Positions 42,401-52,747 are shown, counted from the first letter of the stretch. The stretch: DNA of 64,000 nucleotides from CAZAYY01 sp964489525 (GCA_964489525.1 CAZAYY010000012.1:1-64000), one strand, 5' to 3'. Notes: a model not told the origin generated them from the letters alone. A program made the numbers and translations.

Positions 42401-45400
42401 CACCCCAACGCTGGACTTCAACGGCACCGCCTACTTCACCTACACCGTTTCCGATGGTGAGGCCGCTTCGTTCCCGGTTACCGCCACCCTGGTGGTCACC
42501 CCGGTGAATGACGCCCCGCTTGCCGCAGCAGATGCTTATACACTCACCGAAGATGTCCCCCTGGTGGTTTCCGCCCCCGGGGTCCTGGGCAACGACAGTG
42601 ATATTGACAGCTCTGTTCTGACGGCAGCCCTGGTCACAACCCCTGCAGCGGGCAGTTTAGACCTGCTGCCTGAGGGTGGGTTTGTCTACACCCCCTCGCT
42701 GCATTACAACGGGTATGTCACATTCTTCTACGCTGCATTCGATGGTGCGCTGGCCTCTGCCCCGATCACAGTCACCCTGTACATCTCCCCGGTCAACACA
42801 GCCCCCGAAGCCTTTGCCGATATTTTCACGGGAACAGAAGATACGGCGCTGGTCGTGGCCACACCGGGCATCCTGGAAAATGATGAAGACATTGACGGCG
42901 ACTCGCTGACTGCCGAACTGGCTGCGCCGCCCGCCTCTGGGTTCCTGGCGCTTAGCCCCAATGGCGGGTTTATCTATACCCCCACGCTTAACCAGAACGG
43001 CCTCGTGACATTCACCTATGTCGCCAGCGATACTGCCCTTTATTCCCTCTCAGCAGTGGTCAGCCTGTACCTGGAACCCGTCAACGACCCGCCCACTGCC
43101 GCCCCAGACAGCTACAACACCGATGAAGATATCCCCCTTTCCGTGGCTGCCCCAGGGGTGCTGTCCAACGACAGCGATTTGGATGGCGACTCGCTGACTG
43201 CCGTCCTGGATTCTTCACCCATCACCGGTGGATTGACGCTGAACCCCAATGGCAGCTTTTTATACACCCCACCTTTGAATTATTTCGGCGTAGTCACCTT
43301 TACCTACCACACCTGGGATGGTGCGCTGGCCTCACCCACCGTGGTTGTGACCGTGGAGGTCAGTTCGGTGATCGATGATTATGCCGTCCAGGTATCGCCC
43401 CAGGCCCCAACCAACGGCGGCATCCAGGGCGTTGGAACGGTTACCAGCGACCCGGCAGGGATTAACTGCGGCGCTACCTGTTCGGCCTTGTTTGCCGAAG
43501 GGACCACCATCACCCTGACAGCCACACCCGCCGCCAACAGCGTTTTCCTGGGCTGGCAGCCGGGCGGGTGCGACAGCCTGGTTCCCAATTCCCTGGGGCT
43601 GTGTGTCCTCCAGGTCACCCAAAATACCGAGGTTTTCCCGGTTTTTGAATACAAACCCGACCTCTGGGCATCCAAAAGCGCCCAACCCGCCAGCCTGCGC
43701 CCCGGCGACTGGGTTACCTACACAGTTTCGTTTGGCAACCTGGGGCCAGGGCTGGCAGCCGGCATCGTCCTCACCGACACCCTCCCCGCCGGCCTTTCCG
43801 CCAGTTCCATTGAAATTGCCGGGGGAATTGTGGTTACCCCCCTGCTCAACACCGGAAGCCTATACGCATGGGCGGTAGAGCCGCTCTTGCCCGGTGAAAG
43901 CGGCCAAATCACCCTGGCCGTGCAAGTTCCACTCACCCCACCCGGCGAGGAAAGCCCCTGGTCTGCCCAGGTTCTCAGCAACCAGGCGGAAATCCAGGGA
44001 GAAAAGGCCGAAATCAGCCTGGCCAACAACACCACCAGCGCCGGAGCCCGGCTGTTGGGCATCATCTATGTGGATGCCAGCCCCACCAGCCGCACCACCG
44101 ATGGCCAGACCTGGGCCAGTGCCTTCCCAACCCTGCAGGAAGCATTCGATGCCGCGCTTGCGGGCGATGAAATCTGGGTGGCTGCAGGAACCTATTCCCC
44201 CACCAAACGCACCGCACCCGCCGACCCGCGTTCGGCCACCTTTGCCCTACCCGCGGCGGTTTCCATTTATGGAGGCTTTGCTGGCGGGGAAACCAGCCTG
44301 GACGAACGCGACTGGCAGGCGAACCCGACCCTCCTGAGCGGCGACCTTGCCCAAAACGATGGGGCCAATTTTGTGAACTACGGAGAAAACGTTTACCATG
44401 TGGTCACCACCAGCGGCCTGGACAGCACGACCCGCCTGGATGGCTTTACCATTACCGCTGGCAATGCCAACGGCGCGATTAACGACAGCCTGGGCGGAGG
44501 CATTTTAAGCATTAACGGCTCCCCCACGCTGGCCAACCTGGTCATTCAGTTCAACCGGGCGGGCAGCGGAGGCGGGTTGTTTTTGCGCAGTTCCAGCGCA
44601 TCGCTGACCAATACCCGGATTTTCCGCAATGGCACCACCACTTCCGGCAGCACAGGCGGCGGCGCATACCTGGAGTCTTTCACAGGCACCTTCGACCGGT
44701 TGGTATTTAACGCCAACCAGGCGCCTTTTGGCGGCGGTTTATATGCCCTTAACAGCACGTTCACCCTGCAAAATTCCATTTTTAGCGGCAACACTGCCTC
44801 TGGTTCCGGAGCCACCACCGTTGCGGGCGGCGGCCTTTACCTGCGCACCAGCCCGGCAACCCTGGTAAACCTGAGCATCAGCGGCAACACCACCTCCGGC
44901 CTGACCACCAGCGGCGGGGGCATTTTCAACTTTGACAGCAGCCCGAACATCCACAATACCATTATTTGGAAAAATACCGCCTCCACCGGGCCCAACATTC
45001 GCAACGCCGGAACCAGCAGCCCGATGATTCGTTACAGCCTGGTGGAAGGCTCTGGGGGCAGCGGCACAGGCTGGATCAGCACCTTTGGGCAGGATGGCGG
45101 CGGCAACCTGGCCTCCGACCCGCACTTTATCCGCCTGCCTGCTGGCAGCGATTATGGCGACCTGCGTTTGCAGATCACTTCCCCGGCCATAGATGCCGGA
45201 AGTTCTGCCCTGGTTCCTTCGGGCAGCCTGTTCGACCTGGACAATGATGAACGGCGTTTTGATGTGCTGGGCATTCCAGACAGCGGGGCTGGTCCCTTCC
45301 CGGTTGTGGACATGGGCGCGTATGAAGCCCGATACCCCACCCTGGTTTTCACCTTTGACAGCGGCTCCGCCCTGGTTGAAGGAGAAAATATCACCATTAC

Positions 45401-48400
45401 CATCCGCCGCACCGGTGAAACCACCCTGCCCGTAACCGTCACGCTGAATTCCGCAAACCCATTGAAGGCCATTGTGCCCGACCAGGTGGTCATTCCCTCC
45501 GGACAACCCTTTAAAGATTTCACACTGGCTGCACCGCAAGACCTGCTGGTAGACGCCGATGCCCTGGTCACCCTCACCGCCTCGGCCGCAGGCCACCTGG
45601 GGGCAGAGGGCCAGGTCACTGTCCAGAACGACGACAGCCCGGCAGACCTTGTCCTTCAAAAATCGGTTTCTCCGGCAGTGGCCGCCCCTGGCGACCTCGT
45701 TACCTATACCCTGGAATACACCAACCTGGGGGATTATGCCTACCAGGTGGTCATCACCGACATCCTGCCTGCAGAACTATCCCTTACAAGTATCACCAGC
45801 GCCGGGGCGGCCATCACACCCACCCTTAACACGGGTTCTACCCTGGTGTGGCAGGTCACGCCCCTGGAACAAGGCCAGGGCGGGGTGATCACTATCACAG
45901 CTACAACCAGCGCCACCCTGCGATCTGCCCGCTGGATCACCAATACCGCTGAAATGACCAATGCGAAACCGGAAGCAAACCCGGCCGACAACACCAGCCA
46001 GGCGCCCCTGCGCATCACCGGCCTGATTTATGTAAACCAGGCGGCAGGCGGCAGCAGCACCGGCAGCAGCTGGCAAGACGCCTTTACCAGCCTGCAAAGC
46101 GCCCTCTCATTTGCCACAGCAGGCGATGAAATCTGGGTTGCCGCAGGCACCTACACCCCGGAGAAGCGCACCAACCCATCCGACCCGCGCAGTGTAACTT
46201 TCCAACTTTTGGATCAGGTCAGCCTTTATGGTGGGTTTAATGGAACCGAAACCCAACGCAGCCAGCGCAGCTGGGCCAGCAGCCCGACCATTCTGAGCGG
46301 GGGAAACCCGGCTGAGGCGGCGTATCATGTGGTCTGGGCTTCGCAGGTTGGGCCTGAAACCATCCTGGACGGATTTACCATCCAGGGCGGCAAAGCCACC
46401 GGAAGCGGGCAGGCAGGCACCGGCGGCGGGATGCTCGTGCAATCTGCCGCCCCCACGCTGGCCAACCTGGTGTTTACAGGCAGCCAGGCCAACCTGGGCG
46501 GCGGTTTATACAGCGATGGGCTTCCCTATGTGCCAGGGCGTGACAGCAGCCCACTCACCCTTCACCAGGTCGCATTTACCCAAAACACCGCCCTGGTCAA
46601 CGGTGGCGGTGCTTACATCATGGGCGAACTCTCCGCTAACGGGCTTCTCTTTCAGGAAAACACCGCCTCCGAAAGCGGCGGCGGCCTGTACTTCCGCCAG
46701 GGCTCCCTGGACCTGCTGGAAGCAGAATTTTATGGCAACGAAGCCACCTTTGGCGGGGGTATTTTTGCAGACCAGGCTAACCTCACCCTGGGCAACGCCA
46801 TTCTCAACAGCAACCTGGCCTTCAGCGGCGGCGCGCTCTATGCCCTCAACACCACCGGGGTGTGGGTGAACACCGCGGCCTCAGCCAACACAGCCCAGGG
46901 GTCCGGCGGCGCACTGTATTTAAATGCCAGCCCGCTGCGGGTGGGCAACACCATTCTCTGGGGAAACCAGGCCGCTGTCTACCCCGAAGTACGCGCCATC
47001 GGCACGGAACCTTCCCTGCCAACCTTTGCCTACAGCCTGGTTGCAGGCTCTGGCGGCAGTGGACCAGGTTGGGAAGAAACCCTGGGTTCGGATGGCGGCG
47101 GCAACCTGGACAGCGACCCGCTGTTCCAACGCCCTCCCACCCCACTGCCCGGTGCCGATTATGGAGACCTGACCCTGGATGTATCCCAGGCCGCCGAGGG
47201 GGTTGTCTCACCCGCCATTGATGCAGGCAGCAACAGCGAACTCGATGGCATGCCCTGGGGAAGCACCACCGGGGATCTCTCCGGTGAACCCCGCTTTTTC
47301 GATGTCGCGGCGGTTCCAGACACCGGCACGGGTTTGCCCCCCGTGGTGGATATGGGTCCGTATGAAGCCCAATATCCTTCTTTGTTCCTGAGCATCTCCA
47401 CAGGCGTGCTGGCGGAAGGGCAGACCGCTACTGCTGTCCTCACTCGCACGGGTGATTTGAGCGCTGGCCTGACCGTAAGCATGACACAACTCAGCCCGGC
47501 AGTCAGCTCCCCGCCCAACCTGGACTTTCCATCCCAGGTCACTTTCGCCCAAGGCAGTGCTGTTGTTACGTTCACCTTGAGCGCCGTCCAGGAATTGACC
47601 GTTGACCCCGATGAACAAATCCGGCTGGCGGCCAACGCCCCAGGGTTCGTCCCGGCTGCAGCCGAGGTCTGGGTTTTGAATGATGACGAGTACGAAACGG
47701 TAGACCTGCAAATTTCAAAGACTGCCAGCCAGGCATCTGCCCGCCCGGGCGACTGGCTGAGCTACACCATCTTTTACACCAACACCGGGCCCGGCCTGGC
47801 AACAGGGGTGCGGATTACCGATACCCTTCCGGCCGTGTTAATCAACGCAAGTTTTACTGCCAACCCACCGCTCACCTTGCTGTCCGGGTCACCCATGGCC
47901 TGGCTCGCGCCGGCCCTGGCACCGGGAGAGGGCGGCTGGCTGCAGATTGAAGCGCAAGTGAACCCAAGCCAGGTGGCTGCTGTGCAAATCACCAATACGG
48001 TCATCATCACGGGTGCACTGATTGAAACCAACCCGGCCAACAACCAGGCCAGCGCAACCCAGCGCATTCTGGGCGTCATATTTGTAGACCAGGATGCCGG
48101 AGGCGCCCAAACCGGGCAAAGCTGGCAAGACGCATATCTCACCATCGAACCCGCCTTAGACCGGGCTGCCCCCGGAGACTCCATTTGGGTTGCAGAAGGC
48201 ATTTACACCCCTGTTCAACTCGCCATTCCAGGCGACCCGCGCTCCGCAACTTTTTCCCTGGTGGATGAGGTCAGCTTATACGGCGGATTTGCGGGCACAG
48301 AAACCAGCCTCACCCAACGCAGATGGCAGGCCCATCCTGCCATCTTAAGCGGTGCGCTGCCAACCACCCGAGCCGCAACCAACACCCAGGCCTACCATGT

Positions 48401-51400
48401 CGTAACCGGGCAGAACCTGGGGAACGGGTCTTTACTGGACGGCTTTACCATTCAACAGGGCAGCGCCAATGGAGCCGCACCCCATTACAATGGCGGTGGG
48501 CTCTACCTGGTGAACAGCGCACCTACCCTACAGAACCTGCGAATCACCCAAAACACGGCCGCAGTCAATGGAGGTGGGTTGTACATCCTGGGAAGCTGGC
48601 TGGGGCAAATGGCCACTTTTGAAAACGTGGCCATTGACAACAACCAGGCCGGGGATGAAGGAGGCGGGCTGTACATGAACGGTGCCTCGCTTTACCTTTC
48701 CGGCCTGGCGCTGGAAAACAACCAGGCCAACAACGGCGGCGGCCTGGCCTGCCGCGATGGCGATTTGCTGCTGGACACCATCTGGTTTGAGAACAACACC
48801 GCTCAGGCTCGCGGCGGCGGTGGGTACGCAGTTTTTTGCGAAGTCTATCACGCCGGGGGCGGGTTCACAGCCAACCAGGCGCTTGAAGGGGCTGCCCTGT
48901 ACCTGGGCAACAGCCAATTCACCGGGCAAGGGCTTACTTTCGAATCGGGCACGGCTCTTGGCGCGGGGGGTGGTTTGTATGCCAACCAATCGGCTGTCCT
49001 GCTCTCGAACAGCCTGTTTGCCCACAACACAGCCACCAATGGTGGCGCGGTGTACCACAACCTCTCCGCCCCGTTGAAATATACCAACATCACCTTTGCC
49101 AATAACCAGGCCAGCACAGCCGGGGGCGCAGGGGTTAACGTGGCCAGCAGCCCGGTATTTGACAACAGCATTTTATGGGGCAACACCGCCCCAGCCGGGC
49201 CAACGCTCAGCAACCTTTCGGGCAGCGCTCCGGTATTCCATTACTCGATCATCCAGGGTTCAGGCGGCAGCGGAAATGATTGGCAATTATTGCTGGGGCA
49301 GGATGGCGGCGGCAACCTGGACGCCGACCCCCAGTTTACCCCCACCCTGCGCCCTGGCACATCCTCTCCCGCGATAGATGCAGGCAGCAACCTGCTCGCT
49401 TCCGGCATGGTAGACCTGGCCGGCAGCCCGCGGTTCTTTGATGTCACCGGTATTCTGGATACGGGTGTCGGCCCGGCCCCAATTGTAGACATGGGCGCCT
49501 ACGAAGCAAGCTACCCCAGCCTGCAAATCAGCCTGCCCGCTGCCATTGTGGAAGGCCAGTCCATTCAAGGCGAGGTGCTGCGCACCGGCTCAACCTCGAA
49601 CCTGGTGGTGGTCAACCTGGCGGTGGAATTGGCTGCGAACAGCCGGACCTTGCCAACCAACGGACCTCCAAACCCGGTTTTGTGGCCAGATGTCCTGCTT
49701 GCAAGCCTGGCGACCCTGGAAACCCAAACAACAGTCACCCTGACTGCCGGGATGGTCTCGGCTGCATTCACCCTAACCGCCACCCAGGACCTGGTGGACG
49801 CACCCGACCAGCAATTCACGCTCAGCGCAAGCGCAGCAGATCATGCACCGGCCACAGCTGAAATAACCCTGCTGGATGACGATACAGCACCTGTGGCTGT
49901 AGATGACACTTTTGATGCGATTGAAGACACAGTGTTCACGCTGCCCGCACCAGGCATCCTGGAAAATGACCTGGATTCCACCGGCAGCACTGGAAACTAC
50001 AATGGCAGCCAACCCAACTCGATTTCCGTAGCCGGGTACACAGCCCTGAGCGGCACACCCCAGGCTGGCGAGCTGGTGGTCAGGCCGGATGGCAGCCTGA
50101 TCTATACCCCCAGCCTGGACTTAAACGGCGTGGTTACCTTTACCTACTGGTTAACCGATGGGGCGAACCTCTCGGAGCCTGCAGAGGTCGCCATCCACAT
50201 TCAACCGGTCAACGACCCGCCCCAGGCCAACCCCGATGCGGCCGAAACCCTGGAAGACACCCCCATCATCCTGGACCCGCTGGCGAACGATACCGATGTG
50301 GACCATAACCCCTTACTCCTGATGGTGGTGGGCAGCCCAAATGCAGAAATTTTGCCCAACCAAACCCTGCAGTATACGCCCACAACCCACTTCTATGGGC
50401 AAGAGGTGTTTACCTATACGATTAGCGACGGTAAATTAACCGCCTCTTCCTCGATCACCATCACCATTTTGCCTGTGAACGACATCCCCCTCATCACCCT
50501 GGGGCCGGATTTCAGCCTGGATGAAGGCGAAGCGTTCACCCTGACCGCCACGATTTTTGACCCCGACCAGCCCGTAGAGGTACCCTTTGAAACCACCTGG
50601 ACCCTGGGCGATGGAACGACCCTGACCGGAACCCACACCATTACCCACACTTACCCGGATAACGGGCAGTTTCCCATCACGCTGGTGGTCACCGACACCG
50701 CAGGCGCTGCCGGGCTGAACACCGTGATCGTCACAGTGGAAAACGCTGCCCCTAAGGTAAACGCCGGAGCAGACCGGGTTGCCCTGATTAATGTTCCCCT
50801 CCAATTCCATGGGTCTTTCACCGATCCAGGCCTCCAGGACACCCACGCCATCCACTGGGATTTTGGCGATGGCAGCAGCACGGTTGGCAGCCTGGCCCCA
50901 AGCCACAGCTTCAGCAGTTTTGGGGTGTTTACCGTTACACTGACCGTGACCGATAAGGATGGTGCAATCGGGCAAGACACCCTGCGGGTAAGCGTAGAAG
51001 ATGTGGGCAGCACCCTGCTTGTGGACACCCCGGTGGACGACCCTGCGCTCAACCTGTGCACCATTGAACCGGACGACTGCAGCCTGCGCGGGGCAATTTT
51101 GACCGCAAACCTGCGGCCGGACCTGGTGCGAACCATTTTACTGCCTTCAGGTGTTTACACCCTCACCATCCCCACCGTTGGCAGTGAAAACGGCAACCTG
51201 ACCGGCGACCTGGATATCAGCGCCTCGATTACCATCAGCGGAACCGGGGAAAGCATGCCAGTGGTGCTGGGCGGCCCGCTGCCCGGAGCTGGCCTGGACC
51301 GGGTATTCCATATTTTGCCTGGGGCAAATGTCACCCTGGCACGCCTGAGCATTCAAAATGGCGTTGCGGCCTCACCGGGCGGCGGCGGCATCTTGAACCA

Positions 51401-52679
51401 GGGCACGCTGCTGCTGGCAGATGTGGAACTGGCGTACAACCAGACCGGCTTCTATGGCGGCGGCGTCTTAAACGCAGATTCGGCAGGCAGCCCGGCCAAC
51501 CTGATCATCCAACGCAGCGCCGTGCACAACAACAACGGGCAAGACGGCGGCGGCCTGTCCAACCTGGCCTTACAGGCCGCATCAACAACCCGCATCCAAC
51601 AAACCACCCTCAGCAGCAACCAGGCAGCCAACGGCGGCGGCATTTTTAACCAACAGGTTTTTGGAACCGCCGAACTGTGGATCGAATTTGTTTCCATAAT
51701 TGCCAACTCGGCAGAGGCTGGCGGGGGAATTTACCACGATGGTGGAACCACCCGCCTGAAAGCATCCCTGCTCAGTGAGAACCAGGCCGCTCTCGGCGCG
51801 AACTGCCGCCGGGCCAAAACCGGGTTAACCTCCGCAGGCGACAACCTCGACAGCGACGGCTCATGTGCCTTCAGCCAACCCGGGGATCGCTCGAACCTTG
51901 CGATGTACTTCTTTGCCTTTGGTGTGTACGGTGGGGAAACCCCGGCCTATTTACCGCTGCCCGGAAACCCCGCCCTGGAGGGCGCAGCCCTTTGCCAGGA
52001 CCTGGAAAACCAACGCCCAGCGAGCGACCAACGCGGTGTTCTGCGGCCGGAAACCGGCGCATGCGACATCGGCGCAGCCCAACGCCTCGACCCGGATGAT
52101 GATGGAATTGACAGCTTTATTGAAGCCGGGGTGATGCCGCAGCCCGGTTCACCGGGTGGGTTGGGCGATGGCAATGGCGACGGCGTGGCCGATGCAGCCC
52201 AGCCGCATGTGGTTTCTCTGCCCTCGCCATGGGGTGGGAGCAGCCGGGCGGAAAGCACGAGTTCACCCTGGCTGACCATTATTCTGCTCGATAACACCAC
52301 CAACCTTCAACTGCTGCGCCTGAGCCCAACCCCCGCCCTGCTTCCAGAGGGTTTGCGCAGCATGCCCTACGGCGTGATGGAATACATCGTCACCAATGTT
52401 TCGCCCCTTAACCAGGTTTGGATGCGCTATGTTTCCCACATCGACGAAACCGCCCAAAAACCACAAAGCTACTGGCAGCAAAACCCCTCTGATGAGACCT
52501 GGCTGGAACTGACCTGGAACGGCCAAACAGGCGCACGGTTTATCAATGGGGACCTGGTGGTCAGCATGCAGGAAGGCGGCAGAGGCGACCAGGATGAAAC
52601 CACCAACGGCCAGGTTTACAACCTGGCTGCCCTTGGGCTTTCACCCTATAAAATTTACCTACCCATGGTTGTCCGGTAA
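39423..52679 (+). CDS. Giant secreted repeat protein (4,418 residues): cadherin-like, DUF11, beta-helix, PKD modules
   Basis: The start is TTG with GGAAG 8 nt upstream. After a signal peptide (1-30) come 13 tandem cadherin-like repeats of about 96 residues (about 58-1318; consensus D-x-Y-T-x-x-E-D...PGVL-x-N-D-x-D...G-x-F-x-Y-T-P). Then an InlB/TIG-like domain (about 1320-1410). A cassette of DUF11, right-handed beta-helix ('choice-of-anchor Q'-like, opening IYVD and WVAAGTY) and Calx-beta-like domain occurs three times (about 1411-2070, 2073-2756, 2760-3486). Next are two more cadherin-like repeats (about 3490-3690), two PKD domains (about 3690-3860), a fourth beta-helix with a CSLR-like opening, and a choice-of-anchor U-like end. 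The tail is YKIYLPMVVR. Likely role: adhesion or sheath/surface layer; calcium binding is expected from the modules. No catalytic motif seen. The frame is uninterrupted for 13.3 kb. Confidence 0.92.
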   Translation: MGKKKYTIWIILGLWLAGLGLFSRATGFAQSLANPVPFENLPEARPTTNAPPTANPDAYSTDEDVILNVAAPGVLLNDTDDQTPALTAILESGPAVGSLDLSANGGFSYTPPSDYSGPVTFSYRASDGALSSNIAQVTLTINPVNDAPVAGADFYTTTEEVALVVPAVGVLVNDSDVENNPLTAVLFSAPAAGQVSLASDGSFVYTPTLNQTGVVTFTYKANDGTGGVNPLSDPGLVTITIEPLNDPPTANPDEYSVVTNNTLTLSAPGVMANDVDVDGDPLTSLLQTAPLTGTLDLNPDGSLVYTPTLDFSGWVTFTYTVSDGLLTSNPTVVTLTVVFSNTPPVAASDVYTSAEDAALVVPAPGVLANDSDANSDTLSAVLQTAPPGTLLLDANGGFSYTPPLDFSGVVSFTYAASDGIDLSNGVTVTLTITPVNDAPTALPDAYETNEDTPLSVPAPGFLGNDGDVDSTPPFTITSVITPALGTLAWNPDGSFIYTPTLDANGVITFAYQVSDGELLSNFGLVSLTVLPVNDPPVALSDHYTTSEDSFMVVFVPGVLSNDLDVDGDLLTAALLTPTLDADMDLGPGGGFVLTPTLNFHGTLTFTYLASDGQATSAPGVVTVTVTPVNDPPVSASDVYTLTEDIPLTIPSPGVLANDTDIDSDPLNALLDTPPSFGQLDLLPDGSFVYTPSLNVNGQDTFLYLANDGSLSSGLEVVRLVILPANDAPVPAADFYTTPEDTPLTVPAPGVLANDTDVDLDSLVAILDTAPTTGTLDFSPDGGFVYTPTLDASGLVTFTYTVTDGLAQVGPVLVTITVTAVNDAPVGSAEVYTTTENTPLVVPAPGVLANDTDVDNLVLTATLETSPFGGQFELNPDGGFVYTPTTDYDGETFFVYRAWDGALQSNPVTVTLIISGPNLPPIGASDVFTTAEDTPLTVPAPGLLGNDTDPDLNEIFAEYQGGLHSTGILLDALTPISSTVVGQVFAWPDGRFVFTPTLDFNGTAYFTYTVSDGEAASFPVTATLVVTPVNDAPLAAADAYTLTEDVPLVVSAPGVLGNDSDIDSSVLTAALVTTPAAGSLDLLPEGGFVYTPSLHYNGYVTFFYAAFDGALASAPITVTLYISPVNTAPEAFADIFTGTEDTALVVATPGILENDEDIDGDSLTAELAAPPASGFLALSPNGGFIYTPTLNQNGLVTFTYVASDTALYSLSAVVSLYLEPVNDPPTAAPDSYNTDEDIPLSVAAPGVLSNDSDLDGDSLTAVLDSSPITGGLTLNPNGSFLYTPPLNYFGVVTFTYHTWDGALASPTVVVTVEVSSVIDDYAVQVSPQAPTNGGIQGVGTVTSDPAGINCGATCSALFAEGTTITLTATPAANSVFLGWQPGGCDSLVPNSLGLCVLQVTQNTEVFPVFEYKPDLWASKSAQPASLRPGDWVTYTVSFGNLGPGLAAGIVLTDTLPAGLSASSIEIAGGIVVTPLLNTGSLYAWAVEPLLPGESGQITLAVQVPLTPPGEESPWSAQVLSNQAEIQGEKAEISLANNTTSAGARLLGIIYVDASPTSRTTDGQTWASAFPTLQEAFDAALAGDEIWVAAGTYSPTKRTAPADPRSATFALPAAVSIYGGFAGGETSLDERDWQANPTLLSGDLAQNDGANFVNYGENVYHVVTTSGLDSTTRLDGFTITAGNANGAINDSLGGGILSINGSPTLANLVIQFNRAGSGGGLFLRSSSASLTNTRIFRNGTTTSGSTGGGAYLESFTGTFDRLVFNANQAPFGGGLYALNSTFTLQNSIFSGNTASGSGATTVAGGGLYLRTSPATLVNLSISGNTTSGLTTSGGGIFNFDSSPNIHNTIIWKNTASTGPNIRNAGTSSPMIRYSLVEGSGGSGTGWISTFGQDGGGNLASDPHFIRLPAGSDYGDLRLQITSPAIDAGSSALVPSGSLFDLDNDERRFDVLGIPDSGAGPFPVVDMGAYEARYPTLVFTFDSGSALVEGENITITIRRTGETTLPVTVTLNSANPLKAIVPDQVVIPSGQPFKDFTLAAPQDLLVDADALVTLTASAAGHLGAEGQVTVQNDDSPADLVLQKSVSPAVAAPGDLVTYTLEYTNLGDYAYQVVITDILPAELSLTSITSAGAAITPTLNTGSTLVWQVTPLEQGQGGVITITATTSATLRSARWITNTAEMTNAKPEANPADNTSQAPLRITGLIYVNQAAGGSSTGSSWQDAFTSLQSALSFATAGDEIWVAAGTYTPEKRTNPSDPRSVTFQLLDQVSLYGGFNGTETQRSQRSWASSPTILSGGNPAEAAYHVVWASQVGPETILDGFTIQGGKATGSGQAGTGGGMLVQSAAPTLANLVFTGSQANLGGGLYSDGLPYVPGRDSSPLTLHQVAFTQNTALVNGGGAYIMGELSANGLLFQENTASESGGGLYFRQGSLDLLEAEFYGNEATFGGGIFADQANLTLGNAILNSNLAFSGGALYALNTTGVWVNTAASANTAQGSGGALYLNASPLRVGNTILWGNQAAVYPEVRAIGTEPSLPTFAYSLVAGSGGSGPGWEETLGSDGGGNLDSDPLFQRPPTPLPGADYGDLTLDVSQAAEGVVSPAIDAGSNSELDGMPWGSTTGDLSGEPRFFDVAAVPDTGTGLPPVVDMGPYEAQYPSLFLSISTGVLAEGQTATAVLTRTGDLSAGLTVSMTQLSPAVSSPPNLDFPSQVTFAQGSAVVTFTLSAVQELTVDPDEQIRLAANAPGFVPAAAEVWVLNDDEYETVDLQISKTASQASARPGDWLSYTIFYTNTGPGLATGVRITDTLPAVLINASFTANPPLTLLSGSPMAWLAPALAPGEGGWLQIEAQVNPSQVAAVQITNTVIITGALIETNPANNQASATQRILGVIFVDQDAGGAQTGQSWQDAYLTIEPALDRAAPGDSIWVAEGIYTPVQLAIPGDPRSATFSLVDEVSLYGGFAGTETSLTQRRWQAHPAILSGALPTTRAATNTQAYHVVTGQNLGNGSLLDGFTIQQGSANGAAPHYNGGGLYLVNSAPTLQNLRITQNTAAVNGGGLYILGSWLGQMATFENVAIDNNQAGDEGGGLYMNGASLYLSGLALENNQANNGGGLACRDGDLLLDTIWFENNTAQARGGGGYAVFCEVYHAGGGFTANQALEGAALYLGNSQFTGQGLTFESGTALGAGGGLYANQSAVLLSNSLFAHNTATNGGAVYHNLSAPLKYTNITFANNQASTAGGAGVNVASSPVFDNSILWGNTAPAGPTLSNLSGSAPVFHYSIIQGSGGSGNDWQLLLGQDGGGNLDADPQFTPTLRPGTSSPAIDAGSNLLASGMVDLAGSPRFFDVTGILDTGVGPAPIVDMGAYEASYPSLQISLPAAIVEGQSIQGEVLRTGSTSNLVVVNLAVELAANSRTLPTNGPPNPVLWPDVLLASLATLETQTTVTLTAGMVSAAFTLTATQDLVDAPDQQFTLSASAADHAPATAEITLLDDDTAPVAVDDTFDAIEDTVFTLPAPGILENDLDSTGSTGNYNGSQPNSISVAGYTALSGTPQAGELVVRPDGSLIYTPSLDLNGVVTFTYWLTDGANLSEPAEVAIHIQPVNDPPQANPDAAETLEDTPIILDPLANDTDVDHNPLLLMVVGSPNAEILPNQTLQYTPTTHFYGQEVFTYTISDGKLTASSSITITILPVNDIPLITLGPDFSLDEGEAFTLTATIFDPDQPVEVPFETTWTLGDGTTLTGTHTITHTYPDNGQFPITLVVTDTAGAAGLNTVIVTVENAAPKVNAGADRVALINVPLQFHGSFTDPGLQDTHAIHWDFGDGSSTVGSLAPSHSFSSFGVFTVTLTVTDKDGAIGQDTLRVSVEDVGSTLLVDTPVDDPALNLCTIEPDDCSLRGAILTANLRPDLVRTILLPSGVYTLTIPTVGSENGNLTGDLDISASITISGTGESMPVVLGGPLPGAGLDRVFHILPGANVTLARLSIQNGVAASPGGGGILNQGTLLLADVELAYNQTGFYGGGVLNADSAGSPANLIIQRSAVHNNNGQDGGGLSNLALQAASTTRIQQTTLSSNQAANGGGIFNQQVFGTAELWIEFVSIIANSAEAGGGIYHDGGTTRLKASLLSENQAALGANCRRAKTGLTSAGDNLDSDGSCAFSQPGDRSNLAMYFFAFGVYGGETPAYLPLPGNPALEGAALCQDLENQRPASDQRGVLRPETGACDIGAAQRLDPDDDGIDSFIEAGVMPQPGSPGGLGDGNGDGVADAAQPHVVSLPSPWGGSSRAESTSSPWLTIILLDNTTNLQLLRLSPTPALLPEGLRSMPYGVMEYIVTNVSPLNQVWMRYVSHIDETAQKPQSYWQQNPSDETWLELTWNGQTGARFINGDLVVSMQEGGRGDQDETTNGQVYNLAALGLSPYKIYLPMVVR

Positions 52680-52685
52680 CCCGCA

Positions 52686-52725
52686 GCAAAAGCGCCCCAG
52701 GAAACGAAACCTGGGGCGCTTTTGC
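52686..52725. terminator. Bidirectional terminator after the giant gene
   Basis: A perfect 16-bp stem, GCAAAAGCGCCCCAGG and its complement, with loop AAACGAAA, lies 6 bp after the giant gene's stop. It serves the convergent L,D-transpeptidase operon as well. Confidence 0.85.
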
Positions 52726-52747
52726 TTTGTGTGCAGGGATTCGGCTT

